This document shows, piece by piece, positions 1 to 10,519 of a stretch of 64,000 nt of DNA. The DNA is from Ariolimax columbianus (taxonomy: Eukaryota > Mollusca > Gastropoda > Stylommatophora > Arionidae): contig JAVGWX010000011.1 of NCBI GenBank assembly GCA_036924085.1, positions 26,901,976-26,965,975 of the forward strand. Reading direction: 5' to 3'. Made by a program: the position numbers and the translations under genes. Position 1 is the stretch's first letter. The number at the start of each line of letters is the position of its first letter. The notes under the pieces were generated by a model that made no database searches, was not told where the DNA came from, and was given only the letters and a program-made list of their open reading frames with translations.

Positions 1-540
1 ATTTTGGGTAGTCCAGAAGGAGTCTGGACTCAAGTTCCACATTGGCAGTCACTTGTGTGTGATATCTTGAGCCGATGTAGGTGGCCCAATAGTCTGCAGT
101 GGCATATTCTCAGGCCAAAGATGATGGTTTGTTGGTGTCTGTGGAGCTGGTGGATAGAGTCAGGTCTATTGCTCACTTGCATTTCTTTCTTCTATTTTCA
201 GTTGTACTCATTGTGAATAATAGTTTTTGCTGAGCAGTAAGCCACTGTGTGGATAAGTTGCTCCATCTCGCCACATGCTTTGGACAGGGCATCAGCTCGC
301 TCATTCCCTGTGATTCCACAATGGGAGGGTAGTCAGGGTGGGTCTATTCTTTGCTCCCGGATCAGGCCCCCAGCAATACTTGAAACACAATCTTCTTTGG
401 TCACCTTTTATGATATGGCTGGCAGACCAGAAATGGACATATATTGATTTCATCCCAGATACCACTTGGGTGTTGCCCCATTTAAGTACTGGTCAAATTG
501 GTCTGTGTACAGATCTTCATATGGGGCTGAAGATGTAGCA
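1..540 (-). pseudogene. LINE relic: RNase H domain end and C-terminal tail
   Basis: Minus-strand reading gives LPSHCGITGNERADAL (about 285-333), the last catalytic-Asp region of a retrotransposon RNase H, then an open stretch to HNEYN. Closer to position 1 it gives LRICHCRLLGHLHRLK, the region that follows RNase H in I-like LINEs and ends in a CxCG zinc knuckle. Frames are broken. The element runs off the left edge. Confidence 0.7.
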
Positions 541-830
541 CAGTGGATAAGCTGACAGCAGCCAGTGATTCATAGTTGGCTGATTGCATCAGTGTTAGCA
601 AACCAGAGCCAACCAAGTCCCTATCTGCCTCCAAGTGGCGGCTGTGGAAACAGGCTGCACTAGTGTCTGGCTACGAGAAAAGGGATTGCAGAGGGAAGGC
701 AAACCTGGTTCCAAAAATACAGTGCAGAAACCAGGAGGTGTTGGGCTGAAAGGTGCAGATATCGCAGCCACGCTGTGAACTATTCCACGTGCTTTTCAGA
801 ACAAATGCCAAATATTAAGGAAGAAAAACT
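530..830 (+). repeat. SINE-B copy
   Basis: Carries the SINE-B landmarks in order: GTGGATAAGCTGACAGCAGC, CATAGTTGGCTG, GTGGCGGCTGTGGAAACAGG, CCAAAAATACAGTG, GGTGCAGATATCGCAGCC, and a GAAGGAAGAAAA-like tail. Other copies are at 8735, 19625, 30930, 33605, 36830, 44490 and 54060. Confidence 0.75.
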
Positions 831-1110
831 TAATTTATATTTATTAATTTTGTTTATAAATTTGCATGTTTTATAGTAAAACCAATAGTTACATCCAACA
901 GGCACAGATACCACAGTCTCACTGTGAACTATGCCACGTCCTTTTCAGGACGAATGCCGAATATGAAGGAAGAAAAACGTAGTCATTTATATTTATTAAT
1001 TTTTGGGACAAATTTGTATGTTTTATAGTAAAACCAAGTTACATATAACAGGCACAGAACTCAAAGCCTTGCTGTGAACTTTTCAGGATGAACGCTGAAA
1101 AAGATGAAAT
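745..1110 (+). repeat. Tandem triplication of a SINE-B 3' end plus flank
   Basis: Three direct units of about 149 bp. Each starts near GGCACAGA, runs through the SINE-B 3' end and an AT-rich flank with TTTATAGTAAAACC, and begins again. The copies differ by small indels, so the array is old. Confidence 0.7.
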
Positions 1111-1199
1111 CATGATTAATGACATGCCTGGCAAGTTAGAAATGGGCATAATCTTTCCATCCCGAGCACCCCCAATTATTGTACCCTTTAGTAGAAATT

Positions 1200-1560
1200 G
1201 GTCTGGTGTTTAGAGGTAAGGTGTTCGCCTCGGGTGCTGGAGGTCACAGGTTCAAATCATGATTGAGAACAAGATTTTTTTCACATGGATCATCTGGTAA
1301 AAATTTCCCCTGATCTCTAAGTAGTGAGATCGGACACCTGTGTGCAGTGACGCGCACGTAAAAATCCCTTGGCAGTTGGAAATCGAAAAGAGTAGGCTTA
1401 ACGGCCGCTGCTCAGGCAAAATTGAAGTACAAAAATATACTCAAATTATTCTCGCCCCACAGAGAATATGTTGCAAAATGGGAACTGTGGGGGCTATAAC
1501 ATCAGGTCTTGGTTATGTGGTTAGCAGAGCAGCATAGATGGCACCTAACAGGCTGTGGGT
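1200..1560 (+). repeat. SINE-G copy with tRNA-like head
   Basis: The head GTTTAGAGGTAAGGTG and the B-box-like GGTTCAAATC (1249-1258) resemble the promoter of a tRNA-derived SINE. The body contains GATCGGACACCTGTGTGCAG and GGCAGTTGGAAATCGAAAAG, also found on the minus strand at 2830-2950 and 30650-30780. Confidence 0.6.
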
Positions 1561-2340
1561 CTACCTTGCTCTAATTTACGCTTCACCACTACCAGTACCA
1601 AAAATAGGCTATCGTATTTTCCAGGGGCAATCAACCTAACGGTTGGTAACAGATACTGGGATTGACCTGGCAAGTCACCAGCGGATTTTCGCCTGCCAAA
1701 AATAAATGCAACAAAGAAGGTCACACCTCCCCAAGACGTCTAATGACACAAATGGACAGAAGATAGATAGATCTTCACATGCCACAAGTTGACCTATTTG
1801 AGTACATCGTATTGCCCGAATCTTCATAAAACCGCAAAAAACAACAGCAGAGACTGCCAATTTATAAAGCCTATTGATGCAGGCACAACTATGCATTGCC
1901 AATTCATTATAAAGCCTTCCACAATAGCTTTACGTAACACCGCACCACTAAGTTTTCCAAACCACTATTTTATTGTAATCAAACACATTCAATACGGCAA
2001 ATCTCATCTAGGCATACGCTTATGCCACCAGACAAACAGACATAAAACAATTGAATAATATTCAAATAAGTACAACCAGTATGTGTAGATGACACAACCA
2101 ATTTCATTCTGTATTGCCACAACCAACTTAGCGTGCTGGTACTTTCTTATGCCGCAACTAAATACAGGTTCAAGAAAACTGCATGCCGATTCATCTTGAA
2201 TTAATTAATATCTTGAGGTGGCAGCTGTTAGTTTTCCCAGAATATGCTTCTTGACTTTTGTGTAAGTATATATGTCCTCATTTTGAAAATTGTGGTGGTC
2301 TTCTTTATGGGCGAGTCCAAATGATTGCCAAGTGTATTGG
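1560..2340. other. Noncoding stretch without recognised feature
   Basis: No convincing ORF, no tandem structure and no match to the repeat families defined here. It is probably decayed transposon or unique downstream sequence. Confidence 0.5.
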
Positions 2341-2344
2341 TAAA

Positions 2345-2425
2345 AACCAAAAGGTCACTCTCAGTAACCTAACCAAAAGGTCACTCTCAGTAACCTAACC
2401 AAAAGGTCACTCTCAGTAACCTATG
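2345..2425 (+). repeat. 26-bp tandem repeat, three copies
   Basis: AACCAAAAGGTCACTCTCAG followed by TAACCT is repeated three times with almost no change, then passes into a TG/G-rich stretch. Confidence 0.85.
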
Positions 2426-2504
2426 TGTGCACATGTGTGTGTGTAGGGGGGGGGGGCCTGCCTCTCTCCTTGTTGGTCTCTTTGATAGCCACCATTTGGT
2501 AGGA

Positions 2505-2790
2505 ATTTCAGGATTAAGATGCTGAGAAGTACATGAGCTGTAGATCACGTGGTGATCCTGGATAACAGGCTGCAACAGAGCAGGCTGGTTAAGGAGAAAT
2601 GATCAAAGAGGGAAGGCTAACCTGTTACCCAGAAATGTCAGATGTGCCAGACTAATAGGAACAAATATCGCAGTCAAGCTGGAAACTACTAAATGCATTC
2701 CGTTCTAAGGACTACATCCTGCTACTCAGAAAACCCTTTTCACGGCTTGATAGTGGGATATTAAGAAAGAACTATGAAGAAGAAGGTAGG
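2505..2790 (+). repeat. SINE-A copy, diverged
   Basis: Landmarks AAGATGCTGAGAAGTACATG, GGTGATCCTGGATAACAGGC, CAAAGAGGGAAGGCTAACC, CAAATATCGCAGTCAAGCTG and the GAAGAAGAAGG tail are present. Confidence 0.75.
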
Positions 2791-2829
2791 AATTTCGTTA
2801 CCTTTACAATTTATGCTTTGACAGCAGAT

Positions 2830-3560
2830 GACAGCCAGCTCTTTCCAATTTCCAACTACCAAGGGTTCTTTTACATAAATGGGTCATCTGAGTTTTTGGT
2901 CAATCTCCGATAAGACTAGACATCCATCTCACCACACTTGAGAGCAAACGATACTTAAAATTTGCAGGATTCAGACCATCAAACATTTCTTGTTTTTGTT
3001 TGTTTCTTGACAAGCGATAGTCTTTACCTCTTAACTATAGCGACCTCTTAGTATTATTCATATATCCTTTTGAGCCGTCGCCCAATGACTGAAGAAGCAC
3101 CTAGACGTTAACAAACTCATTCTACTTTTGCTTCGCCTGAGGTCATCCTTTGTATGGTGCCCCAAAATATACATATATAAATACATTCACATGATATATT
3201 TTTTCTTTGTAACCTTTGTGCTATAACTTCTACTTCGTATGGAAGTCCAATTCACATCAATAATAATTCCACCTCATTGCAAAATCCATGCAATGAAGAG
3301 AATGACAAGACAATCAAAGGAAGGTGCAAACCTGAATTAGCCTGATGCAAATATAGGCGCCGAGGTAACACAGTAGTTAGTGGACTGACTTCTCAGCTAA
3401 GAGCCTGTTCTTTTAGATTTTAAACTGCCAAGGGTCATTTTGCATGCACATTATTTACACTGGACCTTTGAGTTTATCATTCATCTCCGATAGGACCAGG
3501 TGTCGGTCCCATCTCCCTTAAGACCAGGGACATTTGAAACTTGCGGGTTTGAACAGCCAA
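2830..3560 (-). repeat. SINE-G fragments
   Basis: Two partial minus-strand copies, 2830-2950 and about 3400-3560, both contain the 'TTTCCAACTACCAAGGG' or 'AACTGCCAAGGG' block and the 'CATCTCCGATAGGACCAG' block of SINE-G. Between them is AT-rich sequence without recognised content. Confidence 0.5.
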
Positions 3561-3774
3561 TCATTTCACACTTTCTTTTGTTTCATGAGAAGCGAATGAC
3601 TTACTTCTCAGCTATAGAAGACTCCCAAATACTTCTGAATGGGTTGGAAACAAACTTGGATGGTCTTGTGAAGAGATCATAAGAGTCTTGAAGCCTTCCA
3701 TATAGGCAGTCTTGTAAAACCACTGGTGTGACCTGGTTACAAACATTGAGGTTGTCTAACAAACACATCTTAAC

Positions 3775-3838
3775 TTAACATCTTTATACTGGTTTAGAAG
3801 ACCCTGCAGTCTGTATACAACCAGTAACTTTTACATTC
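3775..3838 (-). repeat. CR1-like LINE 3' end, short copy
   Basis: ATCTTTATACTGGTTTAGAA and GTATACAACCAGT match the 3' end of the CR1-like relics at 4150-4345 and 28620-29220. It sits directly against SINE-C. Confidence 0.7.
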
Positions 3839-4164
3839 ACTTGGGAACTGAGATGCTTATCCAGTCAGGCACAACATACTGACCAGGACGTCGCATCAGG
3901 GTCAGGCACAACACACTGACCAAGACAACAATGTCCTTCCGTGTAGCGTTCCCTGAAAACAGGCTGTTTTCAAGACAGCCTGGCTGACGAGATGTGATCC
4001 TCATAGTAGTGAGTGACACGCAGATAAAGCAAAACATAGCACAACCACCTGGAGGACAGCGGTCCACCTTCATCAGCATGCTCGAGATGTGAGGAAAGCT
4101 ACTGCAACCCACCACTAAACGTCCTTTTCAGGCCGCACAAAAGAGTAAACCTACTCATTGTAGG
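3839..4164 (-). repeat. SINE-C copy inside a CR1-like 3' end
   Basis: Reads, on plus, GGGAACTGAGATGC, AACACACTGACCAAGAC, CTGGCTGACGAGATGTGATC, GATGTGAGGAAAGCTACTGC, GTAGGCATTCGAAAC: the full SINE-C order. It is flanked on both sides by about 65 bp of the same CR1-like sequence. Confidence 0.85.
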
Positions 4165-4350
4165 CATTCGAAACATCTTTATACTGGTTTAGAAGACTGC
4201 AGCGTTTGTATACAACCAGTCACTTTTACATCCACTTGATCTAAAAATACCTACGCGTATCCTATCTATTCTTGAATGCATTAATTGACCGTACCTCCAC
4301 TATTACCTGTGGTAATGCATTACAAGCATTCACCATCTTGAGAGCATCGT
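4165..4350 (-). repeat. CR1-like LINE 3' end
   Basis: Contains ATCTTTATACTGGTTTAGAA, GTATACAACCAGTC and CCTCCACTATTACCTGTGG, which correspond to the C-terminal codons of the CR1-like relic at 28620-29220. Confidence 0.75.
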
Positions 4351-4391
4351 ATCAATGATAGACCATCATCATCTTTCTATTCTCAGTCATG

Positions 4392-4414
4392 TGCCCCCCC
4401 CCCCCCCCCCCCCC
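4392..4414 (+). repeat. Poly-C run
   Basis: About 23 consecutive C. Length is unreliable in most sequencing. Confidence 0.95.
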
Positions 4415-4659
4415 AATCACAGGATGCACCAGCCTGCCAGATCTTACAACTGGCTGTCGAACTCAAGTGTGGAAAAGACCCTGTCCCACATGAAGGTACC
4501 CACAAGATCGCCAGGGCAACACCTGACTGCAACATACAGTTCGCTCATCTGAACTATACACTTCATGGACCTCAGTCATCAATCGTGGACACAGACATCA
4601 TGAGCCTTAGTCTCTTACGCAGATTATTTTCATTATTAATACTTCAATTGATAGGTATC

Positions 4660-5110
4660 TGTTTCATAGAATCAACGTCACTGAACTCGGGCATACCCAT
4701 AGGTGCTCAGTCTCTCTCAGTAAATGGTGCAGGGTCTGAATGCTGATGGGCCCTGTAGCTTGCTGGTTGTACTCTCCTACTTCGTCCTCTAATGTGCTCC
4801 ACTCTGCAGACTCATTTTACAGGTTTTTATCAGCAGATTCTCTGCTAGAGTAAGCAGCGAGGGCCTCAACAAGTGGAGCAGGGTGCACATGACAACAATC
4901 TTCAGTATCAGAATGAACATTGAGATGGTCATCTCAGCTCTGAGGTAGCTATCTGGGACAAATTTAATGAGGAAGTTAATTATGTAGCAATCTCATTTCT
5001 TGCTTCGGAAGGTGCAGTAGGGATGGTTATGGCATGAGTGGACAGCAATGACGTACCACCACTCAATAACCAATATTAGAAATGGATTCGTGGATCAGAA
5101 TTCACCAATT
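4660..5110 (-). repeat. LINE 3' region shared with 41340-41470
   Basis: 'GGTGCTCAGTCTCTCTCAG' and 'TAAATGGTGCAGGGTCTGAA' recur in near-identical form at 41370-41410, where they adjoin an RNase H relic. The remainder to 5110 is degraded. Confidence 0.45.
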
Positions 5111-5269
5111 CAGCCAATTACATGTAAACAATAGGGCGACGGGGGCAGATGTGAGGACAGACAAGGAATGTGTATCACCAGTAAGCTACATGAACCATCA
5201 TCTATACACTTCACCAGTTGCTCAAAGAGACTGAGCACATTTGAGTCTGCCCAGTGTGATGTGATGCCT

Positions 5270-5330
5270 TTTTCTGTATAACATAAGAGTAACCTACTTA
5301 TTGTGGGCATTCACAAACAACAACAATCAA
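5270..5330 (-). repeat. SINE-C 3' fragment
   Basis: AAGAGTAACCTACTTATTGT, then GGGCATTCACAAACAACAAC, is the AAC-tailed end of SINE-C. Confidence 0.7.
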
Positions 5331-5334
5331 AACA

Positions 5335-5935
5335 CTTACCAAGCCTACACGGGAGATACATATTGAAAAATTGACATTATCTGTAGCAGAGAGGTACAGT
5401 AGTGTTTTGAATCCTGCAAGCTTCAAGAGGCGCCCCCAAGGTGGGACTGATGCCTAATCCTATTGGAGATGGACAAAACAACTCAAGAGATCCTGTGTAC
5501 ATGCTGTGAACATAACAGAACCTTTGGGTAGTTGAATATCGATAAGTGTAGGCTATTAGACAATGTCCGATTTTCCAAAAGTAATGAAATCCTTACCCAA
5601 TTTGCAACCTGCATTTCCCCTGGGCCCAGTAAACCACAGGAAGTAAAAATTGCAAAATAAGAATGTACTAAGAATAGCGTTCGACTGCATGGCAGTAGGC
5701 ATACACCTGTCTTTTGGAATACCAAGATATCAAGTATTCCAAGTGTACAGCAAATGTTCCCTGACTTTTAATATCGTTTTCTTCTTGAAGCCTCTAGCTC
5801 CAAATTAATAATACTTCAATTCACAAGCTTTCATTTTTCTGTATCACTCATATCACATAGAATAAGATGGCTGTTAGGAATAAAATATTGATGAAACTAT
5901 GAGGGCAAAAGTAAGTATAGCGCATACCTGTCAAC
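5335..5935. other. Noncoding stretch without recognised feature
   Basis: Mixed-composition sequence with no supported ORF or family match. Confidence 0.5.
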
Positions 5936-6061
5936 GTGTACGGGCTACCCGTAATTCGTAAGGTTTTTCTAGTATTTTCTTCTGTGTGTGTAACATTTTT
6001 TATAATGTCCTTCATTGTATGGCTCATAATTTGTTCTGTACGAGTTGTTTTTTTCCCCGTA

Positions 6062-6746
6062 TTAACCCTTTGAACACGTGACACCCATATATTGGGGTGT
6101 GTGTAAATACCCCAATCAACTAGTCACTTGTTTGCTGTTGTCATGGGTGGACCATTGTTTTAAGGTGTATTTTGAGTTGTACTGCTTGGATTTTGGCCAT
6201 TTGATTGCGATGTTTACACAGTATACACATTTCTGGAAATAACAAATATGGCGGCACAAATATCGACAAAGTATTCACAATGATTTTGATGATATTCGTG
6301 ATGAAAAAGGGTTTTGAAAATTCAGGAAATGGCCATTCTAACAGCTGTTGAAAGTAATTTCAAGAATTATGAGACTGATAAATTGGATTTAGATTGGTGA
6401 TTATTCTGAAAAGGATCAGTTATTATTTGAACGACGACATATATGATTATGATCAAGCCAGATCTGTTCCTCGAAGGATCAGACTATGATTCTGGGGGGG
6501 TATTCTACATAATGTATCAAGTAAATTTGATAGATGATGGTCTTCAATAAATATATTACACACTCTACTGAAGTAGGAACATTAGAGATTATCAGGTCAG
6601 TCAATTTTAGATAGAATAACTAAATTAGAGCATATGGTTTTATCATAGTAAATAGCTTTTCTCAAATGTTTACATTGTGCGTATTTTCTCAGGAGCACAG
6701 GGGAATGAGATTTTACGGACTGGGTAGCCAGGGTTCAAAGGGTTAA
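6062..6746 (+). mobile_element. PB1: TTAA-flanked nonautonomous piggyBac-type element
   Basis: It begins TTAA-CCCTTTGAAC and ends GTTCAAAGGG-TTAA: a ten-base terminal inverted repeat inside TTAA duplications, the hallmark of piggyBac transposition. Inside is a decayed reading that starts ATGGCCATT and goes on to acidic codons (KLDLD, SEKD, DDI), like the acidic N terminus of a piggyBac transposase; the catalytic part is absent. Related copies are at 16941-17890 and 37190-39335. Confidence 0.8.
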
Positions 6747-6945
6747 GTTTAAAAGACCTTTCTTTTTTACTCATTCAATTTTGATCATTATGGTCTCATG
6801 TTGTTGTTTACTAACCAGCTCCCCATACTTATTAGCACTTGGCTACTGCAAAAAATGGTGCTCGGAGAGGGGATCTGTGCTTTGAATCCCACCCCAGACA
6901 GAAATCAGTAAAGTACTCGCTCTAGTCAAACCACAGAGGAAGCAT

Positions 6946-6961
6946 ATATATATATATATAT
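6946..6961. repeat. (TA)n microsatellite
   Basis: About eight TA units at the end of a SINE-A fragment, next to TTCTTCTTCTTC. Confidence 0.85.
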
Positions 6962-7100
6962 TCTTCTTCTTCTACGTTCGTTCTCAATCTCCCACTACCA
7001 GGGCTTTGCATGTAGCAGGATGTAGTCCGAAGAACGGAATGCATTGTGTCGCTAGTTGCTTCACTGTGATATTTGCACCTCTCGGTCCAACAGATGATAT
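6962..7100 (-). repeat. SINE-A 3' fragment
   Basis: CTTCTTCTTCTACGTTCGTT, CTCAATCTCCCACTACCAGG, GTAGTCCGAAGAACGGAATG and ATATTTGCACCTCTCGGTCC give the SINE-A 3' half in minus orientation. Confidence 0.8.
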
Positions 7101-7591
7101 GGTGTCTTAAAACAGTGCATCAAATAATTCAAAATGCGCTTTCTGGAAGTTTTTCTCTTACGATTGAAAATAGTTGTAGATGTTTCTCGGTTATTCAAAA
7201 TAGACTGCTGACAATTTTTTGCAACTAGCTTGAATAACAAAGTACAACCAATCCCCGATTAGTTCACCTATAGATTAAAATATGCGTCGGTTTTATGATA
7301 ATAATTATAGTTAATATCATGGGACTTACACATTACTTGCTAATGTTTTTCCCTTAACAAATTTATTTACAGGTATGCATATTTGGTTATGTATGTCTTT
7401 GTTTTTCTGTGTGGTTTTCACTGGTCATGTATGGGTTTTCATCTGGTCATGTTGTATGGGTTTTCATCTGGTCATGTTGACAAGGATGACAATGTAATAA
7501 TGACACCTATTTACAAACAGTGATAGCAATAGAATAAAATGCATAATGATGTTAAATAATTAATTAAATTTTTTTATGTATATATACACAT
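7100..7591. other. 3' untranslated/downstream region of the host gene
   Basis: AT-rich sequence following the stop codon in gene sense. It includes a short direct repeat, GGGTTTTCATCTGGTCATGT, around 7430-7480. No other feature is supported. Confidence 0.5.
7362..7367 (-). promoter_or_regulatory. Candidate polyadenylation signal
   Basis: AATAAA on the minus strand about 225 nt after the stop codon of the last exon. It is the nearest canonical hexamer I found downstream of the stop. The region is AT-rich, so chance occurrence is possible. Confidence 0.35.
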
Positions 7592-7878
7592 TCAGACATG
7601 GGTCTCCGACATTAACTTTTTCACACGCTCAATCTCAACTTGGGTGGTCAGACGTAGCTTTTTCTCCTCGTCCACTTCGTTCATGAGTTCACGGATTTTG
7701 CTGGAGTGGTTGTTCTTGAGGTTCTCAAACTCAGATTTTAGTTTCTCATGCTCTAGTCGCAGCTCGCTGAAGGTGGCCTTGCTCACAGAATTGGCTTTCA
7801 GTTCATTTATGTCTCGCTGCAACTGTTCTAACAATTTGTTCATCTGTATACTGGATGTAGAGCTGGCATGAGGAGGTG
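7592..7878 (-). CDS. SH3KBP1/CD2AP: SH3KBP1/CD2AP last exon: C-terminal coiled coil and stop
   Basis: Encodes residues 436-530 and a TGA stop at 7592-7594. After a short PPHASSTSSIQ lead, residues 448-527 form a continuous heptad-rich coiled coil: MNKLLEQLQRDINELK, then FSELRLEHEKLKSEFENL, KIRELMNEVDEEKKLR and VEIERVKKLM. CIN85 and CD2AP end in the same kind of coiled coil, used for oligomerisation and, in CIN85, lipid binding; the EEKxxR...EIExxKK pattern matches the human C terminus. The acceptor is TATTCCAG at 7879-7880. It is the largest coding block of the gene in the window. Confidence 0.93.
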
Positions 7879-7924
7879 CTGGAATAGGAACAATTTGAAA
7901 GGTATCAGTTTAGAATTCTGGGAA

Positions 7925-8242
7925 GGGGAACTGAGACATTAGTCCAGTCAGGCACAACATACTGACCTGAACGTCACGTCAGGGACAATATACTGACCAA
8001 GACCACTATCTAGTTTCCATGTTGCGTTCCCTGAAAACAGGCTGTTTTCAAGGCAGTCTGACGAGATGTAATCTCCATAGTAGTGAGTGTCACACAGATG
8101 AAGCCAAGCATAGCACAACCGCGGTTCATCTTCATCTGCACGCTCTGCATGTGAGGAAAGCTACTACAACACGCCACATAGCGCCCATTTCAGGGCGCTC
8201 AAAAAGTAAACTTACTCATTGTGGGCATTAAACAATAACAAC
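7925..8242 (-). repeat. SINE-C copy with TSD
   Basis: Complete SINE-C in minus orientation ending AACAATAACAAC. The flanks AGAATTCTGGGAA (7912-7924) and AGAATTTTGGGAA (8243-8255) are a 13-bp TSD with one mismatch. It lies about 45 bp upstream of the last-exon acceptor. Confidence 0.88.
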
Positions 8243-8339
8243 AGAATTTTGGGAAAGTCATTGTAATGACTTTCTGGTAAAGTTATTGGTATGTCTTTAA
8301 AACAAAAGGAAATACATGCAAAATCTGAGAACAGTACTA

Positions 8340-8645
8340 ATAGTTGGACAACATAAACATCCTGAATAGAAGAGATCAAGGCACAATTTTCTGACTTTGC
8401 TCTCAACACACCCAACTTATGTCACTTGAATAGAATCCAACCAGAACATAATCTAGAGTGTCGGTTGTGCGTACATCCCTATGAAACTGCTGAACAACCT
8501 CTGTTTAAGTGTCCGTAGCTTCTTTTTCTGAGGCCAGACAAATGGAACACTCTGTACAGAACTAAACAACAGCTCACAAACTCTAGCAGATATCACTACA
8601 TAGCATTGGGTCAAGGGGCATGACCCACTGGATGCTGGATCAATG
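8340..8645 (+). pseudogene. LINE relic: post-RNase H C-terminal region
   Basis: Plus reading gives broken RRDQGTIF, HNLECRLCVHPYE, EQPLFKCP and DKWNTLYRTKQQL: the C-terminal CxxC...H...C region and tail of an I-like LINE. The same tail recurs at 45640-45935. Confidence 0.65.
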
Positions 8646-8647
8646 GT

Positions 8648-8830
8648 ATCAAGATTCAAGATGCTGAGCAGTGCGTGAGTTATAGCGGTCAGCGACACAA
8701 AGCTGACAGTTTCAGCTGGTTTGTTTGGTTACCAGGTTCGCTTTCCACTGTGATCTCAATTCTCTTGGCCAGACTACACGAGCACAGCCTGTTTCCAGAG
8801 CCGCCGCTTGGATTCATGCTGCATACTGGC
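8648..8830. repeat. SINE-A head (+) abutting SINE-B fragment (-)
   Basis: GATGCTGAGCAGTGCGTGAG and GTCAGCGACACAAAGCTGAC are the SINE-A head. They are followed by ACCAGGTTCGC and CAGCCTGTTTCCAGAGCCGC, the SINE-B middle in the opposite strand. Confidence 0.65.
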
Positions 8831-8959
8831 TTCCTAACAATTGCTTTGTTTAATTCTGCACGACCTGCTGGTGTGCCTTACATGTTTGTAATAAAGCCAC
8901 TGGAACGAGTTTCATTTGATCACATCTCGTAGCCAGCTCCTTAGGACCCATGCGATGGA

Positions 8960-10389
8960 TTTACCATCCCTATGGTAGGAAATGAAACTAATAACAAGAG
9001 CTAACCTATTGCAGGAAATGACACTGATAACATGAGCTAACCTATGGCAAGAAATGACACTGATAACAAGAGCTAACCGATGGCAGGAAATGACACTAAT
9101 AAAAAGAGCTAACCTGTGGTAGGAAATGACACTGATAATAAAAGCTAACATGTGAAAGGAAATGACATGATAACAAGAACCTATAGTAGGAAGTGACACT
9201 GATAACAAGAGCTAACGTGAAAGGAAATGACACATAACAAAGAGCTAACAAGTGGTAGGAAATGACATTGATAACAAGAGCTAACCTGTGGCAGTAAATG
9301 ACACTGATAACAAGAGCTAACATGTGGTAGGAAATGACACTGATGAGAAGAGCTAACTTGTGGCAGTAAATGACACTGATAACAAGAGCTAACTTGTGGC
9401 AGTAAATGACACTGATAACAAGAGCTAACTTGTGGCAGTAAATGACACTGATGAGAAGAGCTAACTTGTGGCAGTAAATGACACTGATAACAAGAGCTAA
9501 CTTGTGGCAGTAAATGACACTGATAACAAGAGCTAACCAGAGCTAACTTGTGGCAGTAAATGACACTGATAACAAGAGCTAACTTGTGGCAGTAAATGAC
9601 ACTGATAACAAGAGCTAACCAGAGCTAACTTGTGGCAGTAAATAACACTGATAACAAGAGCTAACTTGTGGCAGTAAATGACACTGATAACAAGAGCTAA
9701 CTTGTGGCAGGAAATGACACTGATAACAAGAGCTAACTTGTGGCAGTAAATGACACTGATAACAAGAGCTAACCAGAGCTAGCTTGTGGCAGGAAATGAC
9801 ACTGATAACAAGAGCTAACTTGTGGCAGTAAATGACACTGATAACAAGAGCTAACTTGTGGCAGTAAATGACACTGATAACAAGAGCTAACTTGTGGCAG
9901 TAAATGACACTGATAACAAGAGCTAACTTGTGGCAGTAAATGACACTGATAACAAGAGCTAACAAGAGCTAACTTGTGGCAGTAAATGACACTGATAACA
10001 AGAGCTAACTTGTGGCAGTAAATGACACTGATAACAAGAGCTAACTTGTGGCAGTAAATGACACTGATAACAAGAGCTAACTTGTGGCAGTAAATGACAC
10101 TGATAACAAGAGCTAACTTGTGGCAGTAAATGACACTGATAACAAGAGCTAACTTGTGGAGTAAATGACACTGATAACAAGAGCTAACTTGTGGCAGGAA
10201 ATGACACTGATAACAAGAGCTAACCTGTGGCAGGAAATGACACTGATAACAAGAGCTAACCTGTGGCAGGAAATGACACTGATAACAAGAGCTAACCTGT
10301 GGCAGGAAATGACACTGATAACAAGAGCTAACCTGTGGCAGGAAATGAAACATAACAAGAGCTAACCTGTGAAAGGAAATGACACTGAC
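8960..10389 (-). repeat. 36-bp intronic minisatellite running into a 5' splice site
   Basis: About 39 units with strict 36-bp spacing over most of the array. On plus, the unit is CTGATAACAAGAGCTAACTT plus GTGGCAGTAAATGACA. The units at 10222, 10258, 10294 and 10330 carry CCTGTGGCAGG, which in gene sense reads CCTGCCACAG|GTTAGC. The junction itself, CCTACCACAG|GTCAGTG, is a unit lacking 13 nt. The far end (8960-9350) is more degraded, and several units carry indels. Open frames across the array are artefacts of the repeat length being divisible by three. Confidence 0.95.
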
Positions 10390-10519
10390 CTGTGGTAGGT
10401 TCTGGTGGCCGTGGGGGTGGTGCCTGCGAATGTGGCTCTCTATCTCTGGATAAGGATGCAGCAGGTGGGTGGTGGGGAGCTTGTATAGTAGGTTCCTTCT
10501 CTGTATGAAGTTGAGGTTG
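10390..10519 (-). CDS. SH3KBP1/CD2AP: SH3KBP1/CD2AP exon: proline/histidine-rich segment before the coiled coil
   Basis: Encodes residues 393-435 plus one base: QPQLHTEKEPTIQAPHHP, then SLSRDREPHSQAPPPRPP and EPTT. It is proline-rich, with PPPRPPEP as a candidate SH3 ligand. The acceptor is GTACCTACAG and the donor is ACAG|GTCAGTG; phases are 0 in and 1 out. The last ten exon bases and the donor are themselves a shortened copy of the 36-bp unit of the neighbouring minisatellite (8960-10389), so the array reaches into coding sequence. No homology outside composition is seen; placement rests on phase, splice sites and position. Confidence 0.8.

Noticed and set aside
1200..1275. Functional tRNA gene at the SINE-G head
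   Set aside because: The same head and body recur in truncated copies; stems do not pair well enough for a tRNA.
4355..4552. ORF with poly-proline
   Set aside because: The prolines come from a poly-C run; no homology.
8960..10389. CRISPR-like regular repeat array
   Set aside because: Units are contiguous without unique spacers, and the setting is a eukaryotic intron; it is a minisatellite.
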